A stretch of DNA of 64,000 bases from Rhizobium sp. 18065 (GCF_902706095.1 NZ_CACSJP010000001.1:682001-746000); one strand, 5' to 3'. Shown: positions 19,361 to 28,818, counted from the first letter of the stretch. The notes: a model not told the origin generated them from the sequence alone. A program made the numbers and translations.

Positions 19361-19932
19361 CCATGACCGATTTTGACGCCGATGAACCCGTAGCACCGAT
19401 CAGGCCGGCGGCAATTCGCCGACGTGTCTCGACTGTTGACAGGATGCTCGCGGCGACTGGCGTGGCGCTGGCCTGCGCGGCCGCCTTCTTCCCGTGGTAT
19501 GTCTTCTTCAACGAGGAGAAGTTCGGTGTTCGCGTTGCCGACTGGCAAAGCACGCGTGACCTGCCGGAAGGACCGGGCCGCAATGTGTTCAGTGTGTCGC
19601 CGTTGGCTCTGATCGACAATGACGATGAAAATACCGGCGAGGGCAGCAATCCCCCGGCTGTCGATCAGATCGTCACGGCGACCGTGCCGACGCTTGGCAA
19701 GGAGCGTCCGCAGGGGTTGGATGTGCCTGCCGCACAGCCATTTCCCGGCCAGAGCGGTTTCCGCCTGCTGCATGTCGCCAACGGCCGTGCGCTGATCGAG
19801 GACGGCGGCACCATGTTCATGGTGCGCGTCGGGTCCATTCTCCCCGACAACAGCCGCGTTGCGACGCTGGAGCAACGTGACGGAAAATGGGTCATCGTGA
19901 CCTCCAAGGGCGATATATATCAGAACAACTAA
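19357..19932 (+). CDS. Small membrane-anchored protein coupled to fliI
   Basis: 191 residues. Basic N-terminus, one membrane segment at about residues 30-48 (MLAATGVALACAAAFFPWYV), then a soluble part rich in Asp/Pro. The C-terminus (FRLLHVANGRALIEDGGTMF, then MVRVGSILPDN, WVIVTSKGDIY) looks like a small beta-rich domain. It overlaps the fliI stop by four bases. I recognise no family; the topology suggests a periplasmic domain. A conserved rhizobial gene in this position is expected from S. meliloti (memory). Function unknown. Confidence 0.75.
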   Translation: MTMTDFDADEPVAPIRPAAIRRRVSTVDRMLAATGVALACAAAFFPWYVFFNEEKFGVRVADWQSTRDLPEGPGRNVFSVSPLALIDNDDENTGEGSNPPAVDQIVTATVPTLGKERPQGLDVPAAQPFPGQSGFRLLHVANGRALIEDGGTMFMVRVGSILPDNSRVATLEQRDGKWVIVTSKGDIYQNN

Positions 19933-19953
19933 ACTTGTGTGGGTGGGGCAAGT

Positions 19954-19981
19954 CCCACGCAAGATTACTGGCCTAGGCTCC
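19954..19981 (+). promoter_or_regulatory. Two-block flagellar promoter motif before flgB
   Basis: CCCACGCAAG (19954-19963), nine bases, CTAGGCTCC from 19973; CTAGGCTCCG recurs exactly before flgE. GCAAG also occurs 11 bases upstream of the main copy (19948). CTAGG starts 36 bases before the flgB ATG, so it may be the -10 region. Confidence 0.65.
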
Positions 19982-20008
19982 GAGGGGTAAAAAGACGGAG
20001 TAACGCCC

Positions 20009-20404
20009 ATGAACCCCATCCAGTTGTTCGCGCTGGCTTCCCGACAGGCCGAATGGCTTTCGGTACGTCAGGAGGTTGTGGCAGGCAATATCGCCAACGC
20101 CAGCACGCCCAAATACCTGGCTAAGGACATCACCCCGTTCAGCGCAGTGCTGGACAACACGGCGATGGTTCAGCACATGGCCGTGACCCAGCCCGGTCAT
20201 ATGGCGTCGAACGATATCAGCGCCGACAATATCGACATCGAGGAATCCGAACTCAACGACGAGATCGGTATCCAGGAATCGGGCAACTCCGTCGCGATCT
20301 CTGAAGAATTGTCCAAAACCGGCGAGATCAAGCGTCAGCATGAGCTGAACACCTCGCTCATGAGTTCCTTCCATCGCATGATGTTGATGACGGTGAAACG
20401 CTAA
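20009..20404 (+). CDS. flgB: Flagellar rod protein FlgB
   Basis: 131 residues with the rod-protein N-terminus ([32 protein letters not shown]) and a C-terminal helical segment. First gene of a long unit flgB-flgC-fliE-flgG-flgA-flgI-motE-flgH-fliL-fliP. A GGAG ribosome site precedes the ATG; the flgC start overlaps the stop codon. Confidence 0.92.
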   Translation: MNPIQLFALASRQAEWLSVRQEVVAGNIANASTPKYLAKDITPFSAVLDNTAMVQHMAVTQPGHMASNDISADNIDIEESELNDEIGIQESGNSVAISEELSKTGEIKRQHELNTSLMSSFHRMMLMTVKR

Positions 20405-20826
20405 TGACCGATCCTTTAAGTGCTGCCCTGAAGATTGCCGGCAGTGGTCTGGAAGCTCAGTCCACCCGCATGCGCATCGTTTCGGAAAACATCGCCAATG
20501 CCCGGTCGACCGGCGATACTCCTGGCGCCGACCCCTACCGACGCAAGACCATCACCTTCGGCAGCGAGCTCGACAAGGTGTCTGGCGCGCAGGTGATCGA
20601 GGTCGAGAAGCTTGGCTTCGACAAGTCCGATTTCATCGAGGAATACGATCCGGGCAATCCGGCTGCCGATGAACGCGGCATCGTCAAGATGCCGAACGTC
20701 AATGTCCTCATCGAAATGGGTGACATGCGCGAGACCAACCGAACCTATGAAGCCAATCTGCAGACCATCAAGCAGACCCGCGACATGATTTCCCAGACCA
20801 TCTCACTTCTGAAGGCTTCGCAATGA
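20404..20826 (+). CDS. flgC: Flagellar rod protein FlgC
   Basis: 140 residues with the axial N-terminus ([31 protein letters not shown]) and a C-terminal [20 protein letters not shown] helix. Builds the proximal rod with FlgB, FlgF and FliE. Overlaps flgB by one base and fliE by four. Confidence 0.93.
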   Translation: MTDPLSAALKIAGSGLEAQSTRMRIVSENIANARSTGDTPGADPYRRKTITFGSELDKVSGAQVIEVEKLGFDKSDFIEEYDPGNPAADERGIVKMPNVNVLIEMGDMRETNRTYEANLQTIKQTRDMISQTISLLKASQ

Positions 20827-21176
20827 TCGATTCCATTTCCGGCGTAAGCGCATTTTCCAAGTCGATGGGTCTGGATTCGCTGACCACCGAACTATCCACA
20901 TTCGACCTGTCGACACAGGGTGTTGCGACCGCCGGTCTGACGCCCGGCATGTCGACGGGCGAGACATTTCTCTCGACCCTGAACAGCATGGCCACCGAAG
21001 CAGTCGGCAACCTGAAGCAGGCCGAGCAGACCTCCTTTGATGGCATTACCGGCAAGGCGAACACCCGCGAGGTTGTCGACGCCGTGATGTCGGCCGAGCA
21101 ATCGCTGCAGACGGCGATCGCCTTCCGCGACAAGATTGTCAGTGCCTATCTCGAAATCACGAAGATGCAGATTTAG
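20823..21176 (+). CDS. fliE: Hook-basal body adaptor protein FliE
   Basis: 117 residues. The C-terminal part has the FliE pattern ([37 protein letters not shown]). It links the MS ring to the rod and is the first rod protein exported. Overlaps flgC by four bases. Confidence 0.9.
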   Translation: MIDSISGVSAFSKSMGLDSLTTELSTFDLSTQGVATAGLTPGMSTGETFLSTLNSMATEAVGNLKQAEQTSFDGITGKANTREVVDAVMSAEQSLQTAIAFRDKIVSAYLEITKMQI

Positions 21177-21194
21177 TAAGCAGGGAACGGACAC

Positions 21195-21983
21195 ATGAGA
21201 GCTCTTGCCATCGCAGCAACAGGTATGGACGCCCAGCAGACGAATCTGGAAGTCATCGCCAACAACATCGCCAATATCAACACCACCGGCTTCAAGCGCG
21301 CGCGTGCTGAATTCACCGACCTGCTGTACCAGACCGAACGCGCCCAGGGTGTGCCGAACCGCGCCAACCAGGCGATCGTGCCGGAAGGTGCCAATATCGG
21401 CCTTGGCGTGCAGACAGCCGCCGTCCGCAACATTCATACCCAGGGCGAACTGACCCAGACCGGCAACGAACTGGATATGTCTCTGGTCGGCCGTGGCTGG
21501 TTCCAGGTCGAATCGCCGGATGGCACGACCCTCTACAGCCGCTCGGGCGCGTTCAACATGAATGCCGAAGGCCAGCTGGTCACCATCGACGGTTATCTCG
21601 TCACCCCGCAGATCACCATCCCGCAGGATGCCAGCGAGGTTGTCATCAGCCGCACAGGTCAGGTCCAGGCACGCATCGGCAACGATTCCGACTATACCGA
21701 CCTCGGTCAGCTGACGATCGCAAACTTTGTCAACGAAGCCGGCCTGAAGCCGCTCGGCGACAACCTGGTGGCCGAGACGGCAGCCTCCGGCGAAGCGATT
21801 GTCGGCGTCCCGGAAGATCCGGGCTTCGGCTATATCAAGCAGGGTTATCTTGAGTCTTCCAACGTCGATTCCGTCAAGGAAATCACGGACATGATCTCGG
21901 CGCAGCGTGCCTACGAGATGAATTCCAAGGTCATTCAGACCGCCGACGAGATGGCTCAGATCGTCAGCAAGAACCTGAAGTAA
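21195..21983 (+). CDS. flgG: Distal rod protein FlgG
   Basis: 262 residues, the standard FlgG size. Starts [20 protein letters not shown] with [21 protein letters not shown]-terminal [20 protein letters not shown] and [17 protein letters not shown] are typical. Builds the distal rod spanning the periplasm through the P and L rings encoded downstream. Confidence 0.95.
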   Translation: MRALAIAATGMDAQQTNLEVIANNIANINTTGFKRARAEFTDLLYQTERAQGVPNRANQAIVPEGANIGLGVQTAAVRNIHTQGELTQTGNELDMSLVGRGWFQVESPDGTTLYSRSGAFNMNAEGQLVTIDGYLVTPQITIPQDASEVVISRTGQVQARIGNDSDYTDLGQLTIANFVNEAGLKPLGDNLVAETAASGEAIVGVPEDPGFGYIKQGYLESSNVDSVKEITDMISAQRAYEMNSKVIQTADEMAQIVSKNLK

Positions 21984-22000
21984 GGCAACTGGAGGCAAAC

Positions 22001-22480
22001 ATGAAGTTTCGCCGGAAAATCGGGAATGCAATCCGGGCCGTGGCACTTGCCGCAGCATCCGTCATTGGCTTCGGCGCCTGCGCAGCGTTTGCGCAGGGAA
22101 CCGCTGTTGTACCCACCCAGATCATCTATCCCGGCGAGACCATCTCGGCCGCGCAGCTCAACGAGGTTGAGGTGACCAACCCCAACCTGACCGGTGATTA
22201 TGCACGCACCAAGGCGGAAGTTGTCGGCATGGTATCGAAGCGCACGCTTCTGCCGGGCCGCACCATTCCGAGCAGCGGCCTGCGTGAAGCCTTCGCCATC
22301 AAGCGCGGAGCCAGCGTTCGCCTGACTTTCGCGATTGGCAACATGGTGATCAGCGCCGCCGGCACGCCCATGGTCGATGCCACGGTCGGCGAGGTCATCA
22401 AGGTGCGCAACATTGATTCCGGCACGATCGTTACAGGCACGGTCATGGCCGATGGGACAGTACAGGTGATGGCGAAATGA
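22001..22480 (+). CDS. flgA: P-ring assembly chaperone FlgA
   Basis: 159 residues with a signal peptide (cleavage probably after AFA about residue 32) and a SAF-type domain (IIYPGETISAAQLNEVEV, SKRTLLPGRTIP). The C-terminus VIKVRNIDSGTIVTGTVMAD fits FlgA. It helps assemble the FlgI P ring in the periplasm; flgI overlaps its end by four bases. Confidence 0.92.
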   Translation: MKFRRKIGNAIRAVALAAASVIGFGACAAFAQGTAVVPTQIIYPGETISAAQLNEVEVTNPNLTGDYARTKAEVVGMVSKRTLLPGRTIPSSGLREAFAIKRGASVRLTFAIGNMVISAAGTPMVDATVGEVIKVRNIDSGTIVTGTVMADGTVQVMAK

Positions 22481-23598
22481 AACTGTTTGCATCATCACGG
22501 ATTGCCCTGTGTGTCCTGGCTCTGGTGCTGGCACCGTTTGAGCCCGCCATCGCGGCCAATTCGCGTATCAAGGATATCGCATCCCTGCAGTCGGGACGGG
22601 ACAACCAGCTGATCGGCTATGGCCTGATCGTCGGTTTGCAGGGCACTGGCGACAGCCTGCGCTCGTCACCATTCACCGATCAGTCGATGCGCGCCATGCT
22701 GCAGAACCTCGGTATCTCGACCCAGGGCGGCCAGTCGAATGCCAAGAACGTCGCCGCTGTCATGGTCACGGCAAACCTGCCGCCCTTTTCCAGCCCCGGC
22801 AGCCGCATCGACGCCAATGTCAGCTCGCTTGGCGATTCCACCTCGCTGCGTGGCGGAACGCTGATCATGACCTCGCTCACCGGCGCCGATGGCCAGATCT
22901 ATGCCGTCGCCCAGGGCTCGGTCATCGTGTCCGGGTTCAACGCGCAAGGCGATGCTGCGTCGGTGCAGGAGGGCATCACCACGTCCGGCCGTGTCCCGGG
23001 CGGTGCCATCATCGAGCGTGAACTGCCGTCCAAGTTCAAGGATTCGGTCAACCTGGTGCTGCAGCTGCGCAATCCCGACTTCACCACCGCGCTGCGCATC
23101 GCCGACACGATCAACGCTTATGCCGCAGCCAACTACGGCGCACCGATCGCCGAGGCCCGCGACAGCCAGGAAGTCGTTGTCCAGAAGCCGCGCACGGCCG
23201 ATCTCGCCCGCCTGATGGCGGATGTCGAAAACCTCGTGGTTGCGACGGATTCACCAGCCAAGGTCGTGATCAACGAACGCACGGGAACGATCGTCATCGG
23301 CGCCGAGGTGCGTGTCTCGCGCGTCGCGGTGAGCTACGGCACGCTGACGGTCCAGGTGACCGAGACGCCGCAGGTCATTCAGCCCGAGCCATTCTCGCGC
23401 GGCGAAACAGCGGTGCAGGAACAGACCGATATCATCACGCAGAAGACAGGCGACAAGGTCATGATCGTCGATGGTCCTGATTTGAGAACCCTTGTCAGCG
23501 GCCTCAACAACATCGGCGTAAAGCCGGACGGCATTATCGCCATCCTCCAGGGCATCAAGTCCGCCGGTGCCCTTCAAGCGGAGCTTGTCCTGCAATGA
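22477..23598 (+). CDS. flgI: Flagellar P-ring protein FlgI
   Basis: 373 residues with a signal peptide (cut after about IAA, residue 27). FlgI hallmarks are RIKDIASLQSGRDNQLIGYG, LIVGLQGTGDSLRSSPFT and a C-terminal LVSGLNNIGVKPDGIIAILQ segment. Forms the periplasmic ring around the rod. Overlaps motE by four bases. Confidence 0.95.
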   Translation: MKLFASSRIALCVLALVLAPFEPAIAANSRIKDIASLQSGRDNQLIGYGLIVGLQGTGDSLRSSPFTDQSMRAMLQNLGISTQGGQSNAKNVAAVMVTANLPPFSSPGSRIDANVSSLGDSTSLRGGTLIMTSLTGADGQIYAVAQGSVIVSGFNAQGDAASVQEGITTSGRVPGGAIIERELPSKFKDSVNLVLQLRNPDFTTALRIADTINAYAAANYGAPIAEARDSQEVVVQKPRTADLARLMADVENLVVATDSPAKVVINERTGTIVIGAEVRVSRVAVSYGTLTVQVTETPQVIQPEPFSRGETAVQEQTDIITQKTGDKVMIVDGPDLRTLVSGLNNIGVKPDGIIAILQGIKSAGALQAELVLQ

Positions 23599-24128
23599 CA
23601 CAGTCCAGGCATTTTCTCTCGCTGCCTCCGGTCCTGCGCAACGGCCTGATCGTTGCTGCCATCGCCGTGCTGCCGGTCTTTGCCGACAATGCCGTCGGCC
23701 AGCAGCAGGCGGTGAACCCGAGCGACGCCGAGATCCAGCAGTTCTGCACGGGGATCGCCGATGCCGCGCGCGACCAGCGCTATCTGCTGCAGAAGCAGGA
23801 ACTGGAAAAGCTGCAGGCGGATGTCGATAGCCGAATCGCGGTCCTCGAAACCCGCCGGGCCGAATACGAAGACTGGTTGTCGCGCCGCAACGCGTTCATG
23901 AAGCAGGCCGAGGGCCAGCTGATCGAGATCTACAAGAAGATGGCGCCTGATGCGGCAGCACCGCAACTTGAGGAGACGAATGTCATCCTCGCGGCTGCGA
24001 TCATCATGAAGCTGCCGGCGCGCCAGTCGAGCCTCATCCTTACTGAAATGCAGCCGGACAAGGCAGCCAAAGTCGCCGCGATCATGTCCAGTGCCGGTGA
24101 TTCCACTACGTCGAAGGATCCATCATGA
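23595..24128 (+). CDS. motE: Periplasmic motility chaperone MotE
   Basis: 177 residues: signal peptide or membrane anchor at residues 12-37, a coiled-coil-like segment (QKQELEKLQADVDSRIAVLE), and a C-terminal part resembling the MgtE N-domain (AAIIMKLPARQSSLILTEM). In S. meliloti, MotE stabilises and folds MotC (encoded here at 33242). It sits between flgI and flgH with four-base overlaps on both sides. Confidence 0.88.
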   Translation: MTQSRHFLSLPPVLRNGLIVAAIAVLPVFADNAVGQQQAVNPSDAEIQQFCTGIADAARDQRYLLQKQELEKLQADVDSRIAVLETRRAEYEDWLSRRNAFMKQAEGQLIEIYKKMAPDAAAPQLEETNVILAAAIIMKLPARQSSLILTEMQPDKAAKVAAIMSSAGDSTTSKDPS

Positions 24129-24838
24129 ACAAGCGTTCCCCGGCATTGCTGGCCGTTCTGTTTCTTGCCGGCTGCCAGAGCCAGACCGTCAAGGAAATCG
24201 GCAATGCGCCCGCGATGAGCCCGATCGGATCCGGCCTGCGCTTCAGCCAGACGCCGCAGATGGCGCTATATCCGAAGCAGCCGCAGGCAACAGCCAGCGG
24301 CTATTCGTTGTGGAGCGACAGCCAGTCGGCTTTGTTCAAGGATGCCCGCGCCCTCAACGTTGGCGACATCCTGACAGTTAACATCCAGATCAACGACAAG
24401 GCATCGTTCGAGAACGAAACCGATCGAAGCCGGACCAATGCGAGCGGCCTTTCCTGGTCGACAGCCGTCGATCTGTTCGGCAACGAGATTCCGGCGACCA
24501 CCGGCGACCTGAGTTCCGGTTCCGACACCAGCACCCAGGGCAAGGGATCGACCGAGCGCTCGGAAAAGCTGACCCTGCTGGTTGCAGCCGTCGTCACCGG
24601 CATCCTCGAAAACGGCAATCTGCTGATCAGCGGCTCGCAGGAAGTTCGCGTCAACCACGAGATCCGCATTCTCAATGTTGCCGGTATCGTGCGACCGCAG
24701 GATGTCGATGCCGACAACACGATCTCCTACGAGCGCATCGCCGAGGCTCGCATCTCCTACGGTGGCCGCGGTCGCCTGACCGAAGTGCAGCAGCCGCCCG
24801 TCGGCCAGCAGGTAGTCGATCTGTTCTCGCCGTTCTGA
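24125..24838 (+). CDS. flgH: Flagellar L-ring lipoprotein FlgH
   Basis: 237 residues with a lipoprotein signal, lipobox LAGC and acylated C17. FlgH signatures are SLWSDSQSALFKDARALNVG, DILTVNIQINDKASFENET and GSQEVRVNHEIRILNVAGIV. Forms the outer-membrane ring. fliL follows 40 bases later. Confidence 0.95.
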   Translation: MNKRSPALLAVLFLAGCQSQTVKEIGNAPAMSPIGSGLRFSQTPQMALYPKQPQATASGYSLWSDSQSALFKDARALNVGDILTVNIQINDKASFENETDRSRTNASGLSWSTAVDLFGNEIPATTGDLSSGSDTSTQGKGSTERSEKLTLLVAAVVTGILENGNLLISGSQEVRVNHEIRILNVAGIVRPQDVDADNTISYERIAEARISYGGRGRLTEVQQPPVGQQVVDLFSPF

Positions 24839-24877
24839 CGGCGGGAACAAAAGACAGAGTAGGAACGGCAAGGTCCG

Positions 24878-25393
24878 ATGGAACAAAGCGAAGAGCCCAC
24901 AGGCAAGAAGAAATCCGCCCTCATGACACTGCTCGTGCCGCTGGTCGTGCTGACCGTCGCCGGCGGCGGCGGCGGTTGGGTCATCGGCAATATGCTGGCA
25001 CCACAGGTGAAACTGTCGGAAGATGCAGCAAAAGCAGCTGAGGCAGCGCCGGCCGCCGGCCATGGCGAGGCCAAGAAGGAAGAGGGACTTCCCAAGATTG
25101 CCACCGAAGCCAATGGCATCGTTCAGCTGGAGCCGATCACCACCAACCTGGCATACCCATCGGAAAACTGGATCAGGCTGGAACTTGCGCTGATGTTCAA
25201 CGGCGCGCCCGACGTCAAGATTGCCGAAGACGTGCATCAGGACGTCATGACTTATCTGAGAACGGTCTCGCTGCAACAGGTCGAAGGACCGCGCGGCTTT
25301 CAATATCTCAAGGATGACATCCAGGAGCGTGTTGACCTACGCTCCGAAGGGCGCGTATCGAAGGTGATGTTCAGGACGTTTGTCATCGAATGA
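24878..25393 (+). CDS. fliL: Stator-associated membrane protein FliL
   Basis: 171 residues: short basic cytoplasmic start, one membrane helix (about residues 15-36) including a glycine run, and a periplasmic FliL domain (WIRLELALMFNGAPDVKIAE, HQDVMTYLRTVSLQQVEG, ending KVMFRTFVIE). FliL surrounds the stator and supports torque. Overlaps fliP by four bases. A second FliL-like protein may be encoded at 47444. Confidence 0.93.
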   Translation: MEQSEEPTGKKKSALMTLLVPLVVLTVAGGGGGWVIGNMLAPQVKLSEDAAKAAEAAPAAGHGEAKKEEGLPKIATEANGIVQLEPITTNLAYPSENWIRLELALMFNGAPDVKIAEDVHQDVMTYLRTVSLQQVEGPRGFQYLKDDIQERVDLRSEGRVSKVMFRTFVIE

Positions 25394-26127
25394 TTCGATT
25401 TATCCTTGTTGCCGCTGTCATGATGATGGCGCCGGAAATTGCGCACGCGCAGCAGTTTCCGACGGAGATCTTCAATACGCCGATCGATGGGTCGGTGGCG
25501 GCATGGATTATCCGTACCTTCGGTCTGTTGACCATCCTGTCGGTTGCCCCTGGCATCCTGATCATGGTCACCAGCTTCCCGCGTTTCCTGATCGCCTTTT
25601 CGATCCTGCGCTCGGGCATGGGGCTTGCAACAACCCCCTCCAACATGATCCTCACCAGCATGGCGCTGTTCATGACCTTCTATGTCATGGCGCCGACCAT
25701 GGATCAGTCCTGGCGCACCGGCGTCCAGCCGCTGTTGGCAAACCAGATCAACGAGGCCGAGGCGGTGGCCCTGATCGCCGAGCCATTCCGCACCTTCATG
25801 ACGGCCAATACCCGTGACAAGGATCTGCGGCTGTTCGTCGATATCGCCAACGAACGCGGCCAGGCCACGGTCACGGGCGACAAGGTCGACTATCGCGTAC
25901 TCGTTCCCGCCTTCATGCTGTCGGAAATCCGGCGCGGCTTTGAGATCGGATTTCTGATCGTTCTGCCCTTCCTCGTCATCGATATGGTGGTCGCCACCAT
26001 CACCATGGCCATGGGAATGATGATGCTGCCCCCGACGTCGATTTCGCTGCCCTTCAAGATCCTGTTTTTTGTCCTGATCGATGGCTGGAACCTGCTCGTC
26101 GGCAGCCTTGTGCGCTCCTTCGTCTAA
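25390..26127 (+). CDS. fliP: Flagellar export gate protein FliP
   Basis: 245 residues with a cleavable signal (MIRFILVAAVMMMAPEIAHA) and the FliP core: VTSFPRFLIAFSILRSGMGL, PSNMILTSMALFMTF, VLVPAFMLSEIRRGFEIGF and ATITMAMGMMMLPPTSISLP. Forms the export channel with FliQ and FliR, encoded 16-19 kb downstream. No fliO is recognised. It is the last gene of the flgB unit. Confidence 0.95.
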   Translation: MIRFILVAAVMMMAPEIAHAQQFPTEIFNTPIDGSVAAWIIRTFGLLTILSVAPGILIMVTSFPRFLIAFSILRSGMGLATTPSNMILTSMALFMTFYVMAPTMDQSWRTGVQPLLANQINEAEAVALIAEPFRTFMTANTRDKDLRLFVDIANERGQATVTGDKVDYRVLVPAFMLSEIRRGFEIGFLIVLPFLVIDMVVATITMAMGMMMLPPTSISLPFKILFFVLIDGWNLLVGSLVRSFV

Positions 26128-26140
26128 CGCTTAGAGAATT

Positions 26141-26172
26141 GTTTACCACTTCCCTTGCTGCGTTGTTTACCA
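26141..26172 (+). promoter_or_regulatory. Repeated GTTTACCA in the flaA upstream region
   Basis: GTTTACCA occurs at 26141-26148 and 26165-26172, 24 bases apart. Related GTTAACCA/TTAACCATG sequences precede flaB (27526) and flaD (28667, 28678), and GTTAAC precedes flaC (29924, 29938). It may be a flagellin-specific activator site. No terminator is obvious between fliP and flaA. Confidence 0.35.
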
Positions 26173-26301
26173 AGGATTTATCCAGCTTTACCGATCCCTA
26201 ATTTGTTAAGGTGTTGGCAATATTTGACGGTCAGTTTGGTCCTCACACGAAGGGTCTGGTAGACGAAAAATTCGCTACCGAATGGCATGATGCCGAACTG
26301 T

Positions 26302-26364
26302 CGTAGCCGGTAATTTCCAGTCCGGTATGTCCCCAATAGTATCTTGTTTTAAGGGACAAATAAC
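26302..26364 (+). promoter_or_regulatory. Conserved flagellin leader block, flaA
   Basis: TCCGGTATGTCC at 26321-26332, with an upstream CCGG copy (about 26307), 43 bases before the flaA ATG. TTTTAAGGGACA before the ATG is the ribosome site. The same CCGGnATGnCC block lies 42-45 bases before all four flagellin starts. Confidence 0.5.
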
Positions 26365-27270
26365 ATGGCCAGCATTCTGACCAACACCAACGCTATGTCT
26401 GCTCTTTCCACGCTGCGTTCGATCTCTTCCAACATGGAAGCGACACAGAACGCGATCTCCACGGGCAAGAGCGTTGCATCTGCATCCGACAACGCTGCTT
26501 ACTGGTCGATCTCGACCACGATGAAGTCCGACAACATGGCTCTCGGCGCTGTCTCCGACGCGCTCGGCCTCGGCGCTGCCAAGGTTGATACTGCCTATGC
26601 CGGTATGGACGCAGCAATCGACGTCGTCACGGAAATCAAGGCCAAGCTCGTTGCCGCCAAGGAACAGGGCGTCGACAAGGAAAAGATCCAGGAAGAAATC
26701 TCGCAGCTTCAGGACCAGCTGACTTCGATCGCTGAATCCGCTTCGTTCAACGGCCAGAATTGGCTGGCGAATGAAGGTGGCGACGTGACTGTCATCACCG
26801 GCTTTGTTCGCGCTGCTGACAACACGGTTACGGTTAAGTCGAGCACGATCACGCTGGACGACACCAACATGCTGTTCAGCGCTGACGCAGCTGGCGTTAT
26901 CGATGAAGCAACCGGTATCCTGGGCGCCAACGGTACTGCCTCGTCGTCGAGCATCGTCGGCTTCGAAATCGACAACGACACCGACTCCGACACGCTGGAC
27001 AACCTGCTTACCGACGTTGAAACCGCTCTGACCAGCATGGTCAGCGCCGGCGCGACGCTCGGCTCCCTGTCCAGCCGTATCGATCTGCAGTCTGAGTTTG
27101 CTGACAAGCTGTCGGACGCAATCGAAACCGGTATCGGTCGTCTCGTCGACGCCGACATGAACGAAGAATCGACCCGCCTCAAGGCCCTGCAGACCCAGCA
27201 GCAGCTGGCGATCCAGGCTCTGTCGATCGCCAACAGCGACTCGCAGAACATCCTGTCGCTCTTCCGTTAA
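26365..27270 (+). CDS. flaA: Flagellin FlaA
   Basis: 301 residues with flagellin N- and C-terminal axial helices (ASILTNTNAMSALSTLRSIS; GIGRLVDADMNEESTRLKAL; ILSLFR end). The central part is short and lacks large D2/D3 domains, as in rhizobial complex filaments. The ribosome site AAGGGA precedes ATG. From S. meliloti, FlaA is the essential flagellin and needs at least one secondary flagellin for a working filament. Confidence 0.94.
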   Translation: MASILTNTNAMSALSTLRSISSNMEATQNAISTGKSVASASDNAAYWSISTTMKSDNMALGAVSDALGLGAAKVDTAYAGMDAAIDVVTEIKAKLVAAKEQGVDKEKIQEEISQLQDQLTSIAESASFNGQNWLANEGGDVTVITGFVRAADNTVTVKSSTITLDDTNMLFSADAAGVIDEATGILGANGTASSSSIVGFEIDNDTDSDTLDNLLTDVETALTSMVSAGATLGSLSSRIDLQSEFADKLSDAIETGIGRLVDADMNEESTRLKALQTQQQLAIQALSIANSDSQNILSLFR

Positions 27271-27400
27271 TCGCAAGAACGGGCCGGCCCGTGAGGGCCG
27301 GCTAGACTATCCCGACGCCGATATGCCTTGGTGGCTGACCAGAGGCGCGCGAAGGGAAAGCTTTACTGCTCGGAGGCTGAACTGGGTAAGTGGCTACGGA

Positions 27401-27440
27401 GGTCGCGTCTGGAAACAGACGCGGCCTTTTCGTTTTATTA
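27401..27440 (+). terminator. Terminator after flaA
   Basis: GGTCGCGTCTG, loop GAAA, CAGACGCGGCC, then TTTTCGTTTT: an 11-bp stem with one G-U pair and a stable GAAA loop, 130 bases after the stop. A second hairpin (GCCGGCCC-GTGA-GGGCCGGC, 27283-27302) lies close to the stop without a T run. Confidence 0.85.
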
Positions 27441-27668
27441 AGCATTTTTTGTTACGCGCGCGTGCACGCGAAGATTGCATTTTTTTGTCGCAATCAGCCG
27501 CCAGATCGAATTGCCTTAGTCCTTCGTTAACCAACATGCGTTTATCTGAATGCATCGAAGGGGCGAGCTAACCATTCAAATTCAGCCGGTTAGCAGGCAT
27601 GACGCTGTGCGCTTCTACCGGTGATACCGGAATGCCCTTCCTATTCAGCCATTAAGGGGCACACACCT
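27441..27668 (+). promoter_or_regulatory. flaB upstream region and leader
   Basis: The flaA-flaB gap holds no gene. After the flaA terminator come T-rich runs, GTTAACCA (27526-27533), and the flagellin leader block ACCGGAATGCCC (27626-27637) with a second ACCGG just upstream, 42 bases before the ATG. TTAAGGGG is the ribosome site. The earlier part (27271-27400) holds only the two hairpins. Confidence 0.45.
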
Positions 27669-28583
27669 ATGACGAGCATTTTGACAAACGTCGCCGCAAT
27701 GTCGGCACTCAGCACCTTGCGCAGCATCAGCAGCGGCATGGAAGAAACACAGTCGCGCGTTTCCTCCGGCGAGCGCGTCGGTGAAGCGTCTGACAACGCA
27801 GCTTACTGGTCGATCGCAACGACCATGAAGTCCGACAACATGGCCCTCTCGGCTGTCTCCGACGCCCTCGGCCTCGGCGCTTCCAAGGTTGATACTGCCT
27901 ATGCCGGTATGGACGCTGCCATCGACGTCGTGAAGGAAATGAAGGCCAAGCTGGTAACGGCGACTGAAGAAGGCGTCGACAAGGCCAAGGTTCAGGAAGA
28001 AATTTCTCAGCTGCAGGAACAGCTGATGTCGATCGCAGAATCCGCTGCATTCAGCGGCGAGAACTGGATTGCCGGCGACGCTGCCGACGTGACCGTCGTT
28101 TCTGGCTTCGTCCGTGATGCCAACAATGCAGTTTCCGTAAAGACCACCACCTACACGCTCGACGATGCAGCTGACGGCACACTGCTGTTCGGTGGCGACG
28201 GCGCAGGCGGCATCGACGACACGACCGGTGTTCTTGGCACTGCAGGCGGCGCGACGATCGCAGTATCTGTCTACGAACTCGACATCAGCACATACGACGG
28301 CACCGAAATGGCCGAAGCTCTGAGCCTCGTCGACGAAGCTCTTGCATCGATGACCAGCGCTGGCGCCGAGCTTGGCTCGATCTCCACCCGCATCGAACTG
28401 CAGGAAGATTTTGTCGGCGCTCTGTCGGACTCGCTCGACAGCGGTATCGGCCGTCTGGTTGACGCTGACATGAACGAAGAATCGACCCGCCTGAAGGCTC
28501 TGCAGACCCAGCAGCAGCTGGCTATCCAGTCGCTCTCGATCGCCAACTCTTCTTCGGAAGTCATCCTCTCGCTCTTCCGTTAA
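27669..28583 (+). CDS. flaB: Flagellin FlaB
   Basis: 304 residues from MTSILTNVAAM; the frame is open from 27621, but that part overlaps the leader block. Same terminal helices as FlaA, with a variable centre (GGDGAGGIDDTTGVLGTAGG). Bases in the N-terminal third are nearly identical to flaA, suggesting recent duplication or gene conversion. A secondary flagellin that co-assembles with FlaA. Ends ILSLFR. Confidence 0.93.
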   Translation: MTSILTNVAAMSALSTLRSISSGMEETQSRVSSGERVGEASDNAAYWSIATTMKSDNMALSAVSDALGLGASKVDTAYAGMDAAIDVVKEMKAKLVTATEEGVDKAKVQEEISQLQEQLMSIAESAAFSGENWIAGDAADVTVVSGFVRDANNAVSVKTTTYTLDDAADGTLLFGGDGAGGIDDTTGVLGTAGGATIAVSVYELDISTYDGTEMAEALSLVDEALASMTSAGAELGSISTRIELQEDFVGALSDSLDSGIGRLVDADMNEESTRLKALQTQQQLAIQSLSIANSSSEVILSLFR

Positions 28584-28621
28584 GCCTAGGCTTTCGGTCC
28601 ACAGCAAGATCGCAATTTTGG

Positions 28622-28651
28622 AAAGCCGCCCTCCGGGGCGGCTTTTTTTTA
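28622..28651 (+). terminator. Terminator after flaB
   Basis: AAAGCCGCCC, loop TCCG, GGGCGGCTTT followed by TTTTT: strong intrinsic terminator 39 bases after the flaB stop. Confidence 0.9.
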
Positions 28652-28666
28652 CATCGTCAAATTGCG

Positions 28667-28818
28667 TTAACCATGCATTAACCATGTCCGGTTTACATGA
28701 AGGTCAAGTAACGATGGATTAACCAAAACGAAGAAACGGTTAATAGCATTAAGCAAGACCATCGTTCCCGGACAGACCGGGATGTCCCAGAAACTAGCCA
28801 TTTTTAGGGGACGCGCAA
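28667..28818 (+). promoter_or_regulatory. flaD upstream repeats and leader hairpin
   Basis: TTAACCATG occurs twice 11 bases apart (28667-28675, 28678-28686), one helical turn. The leader block forms a hairpin CCCGG-ACAGA-CCGGG (28767-28781) followed by ATGTCCC, 42 bases before the GTG start. TTTTTAGGGGAC is the ribosome site. Confidence 0.45.

Noticed and set aside
17999-19396. 465-residue open frame opposite fliI
   Set aside because: Mirror of a highly conserved ATPase gene with no recognisable protein motif.
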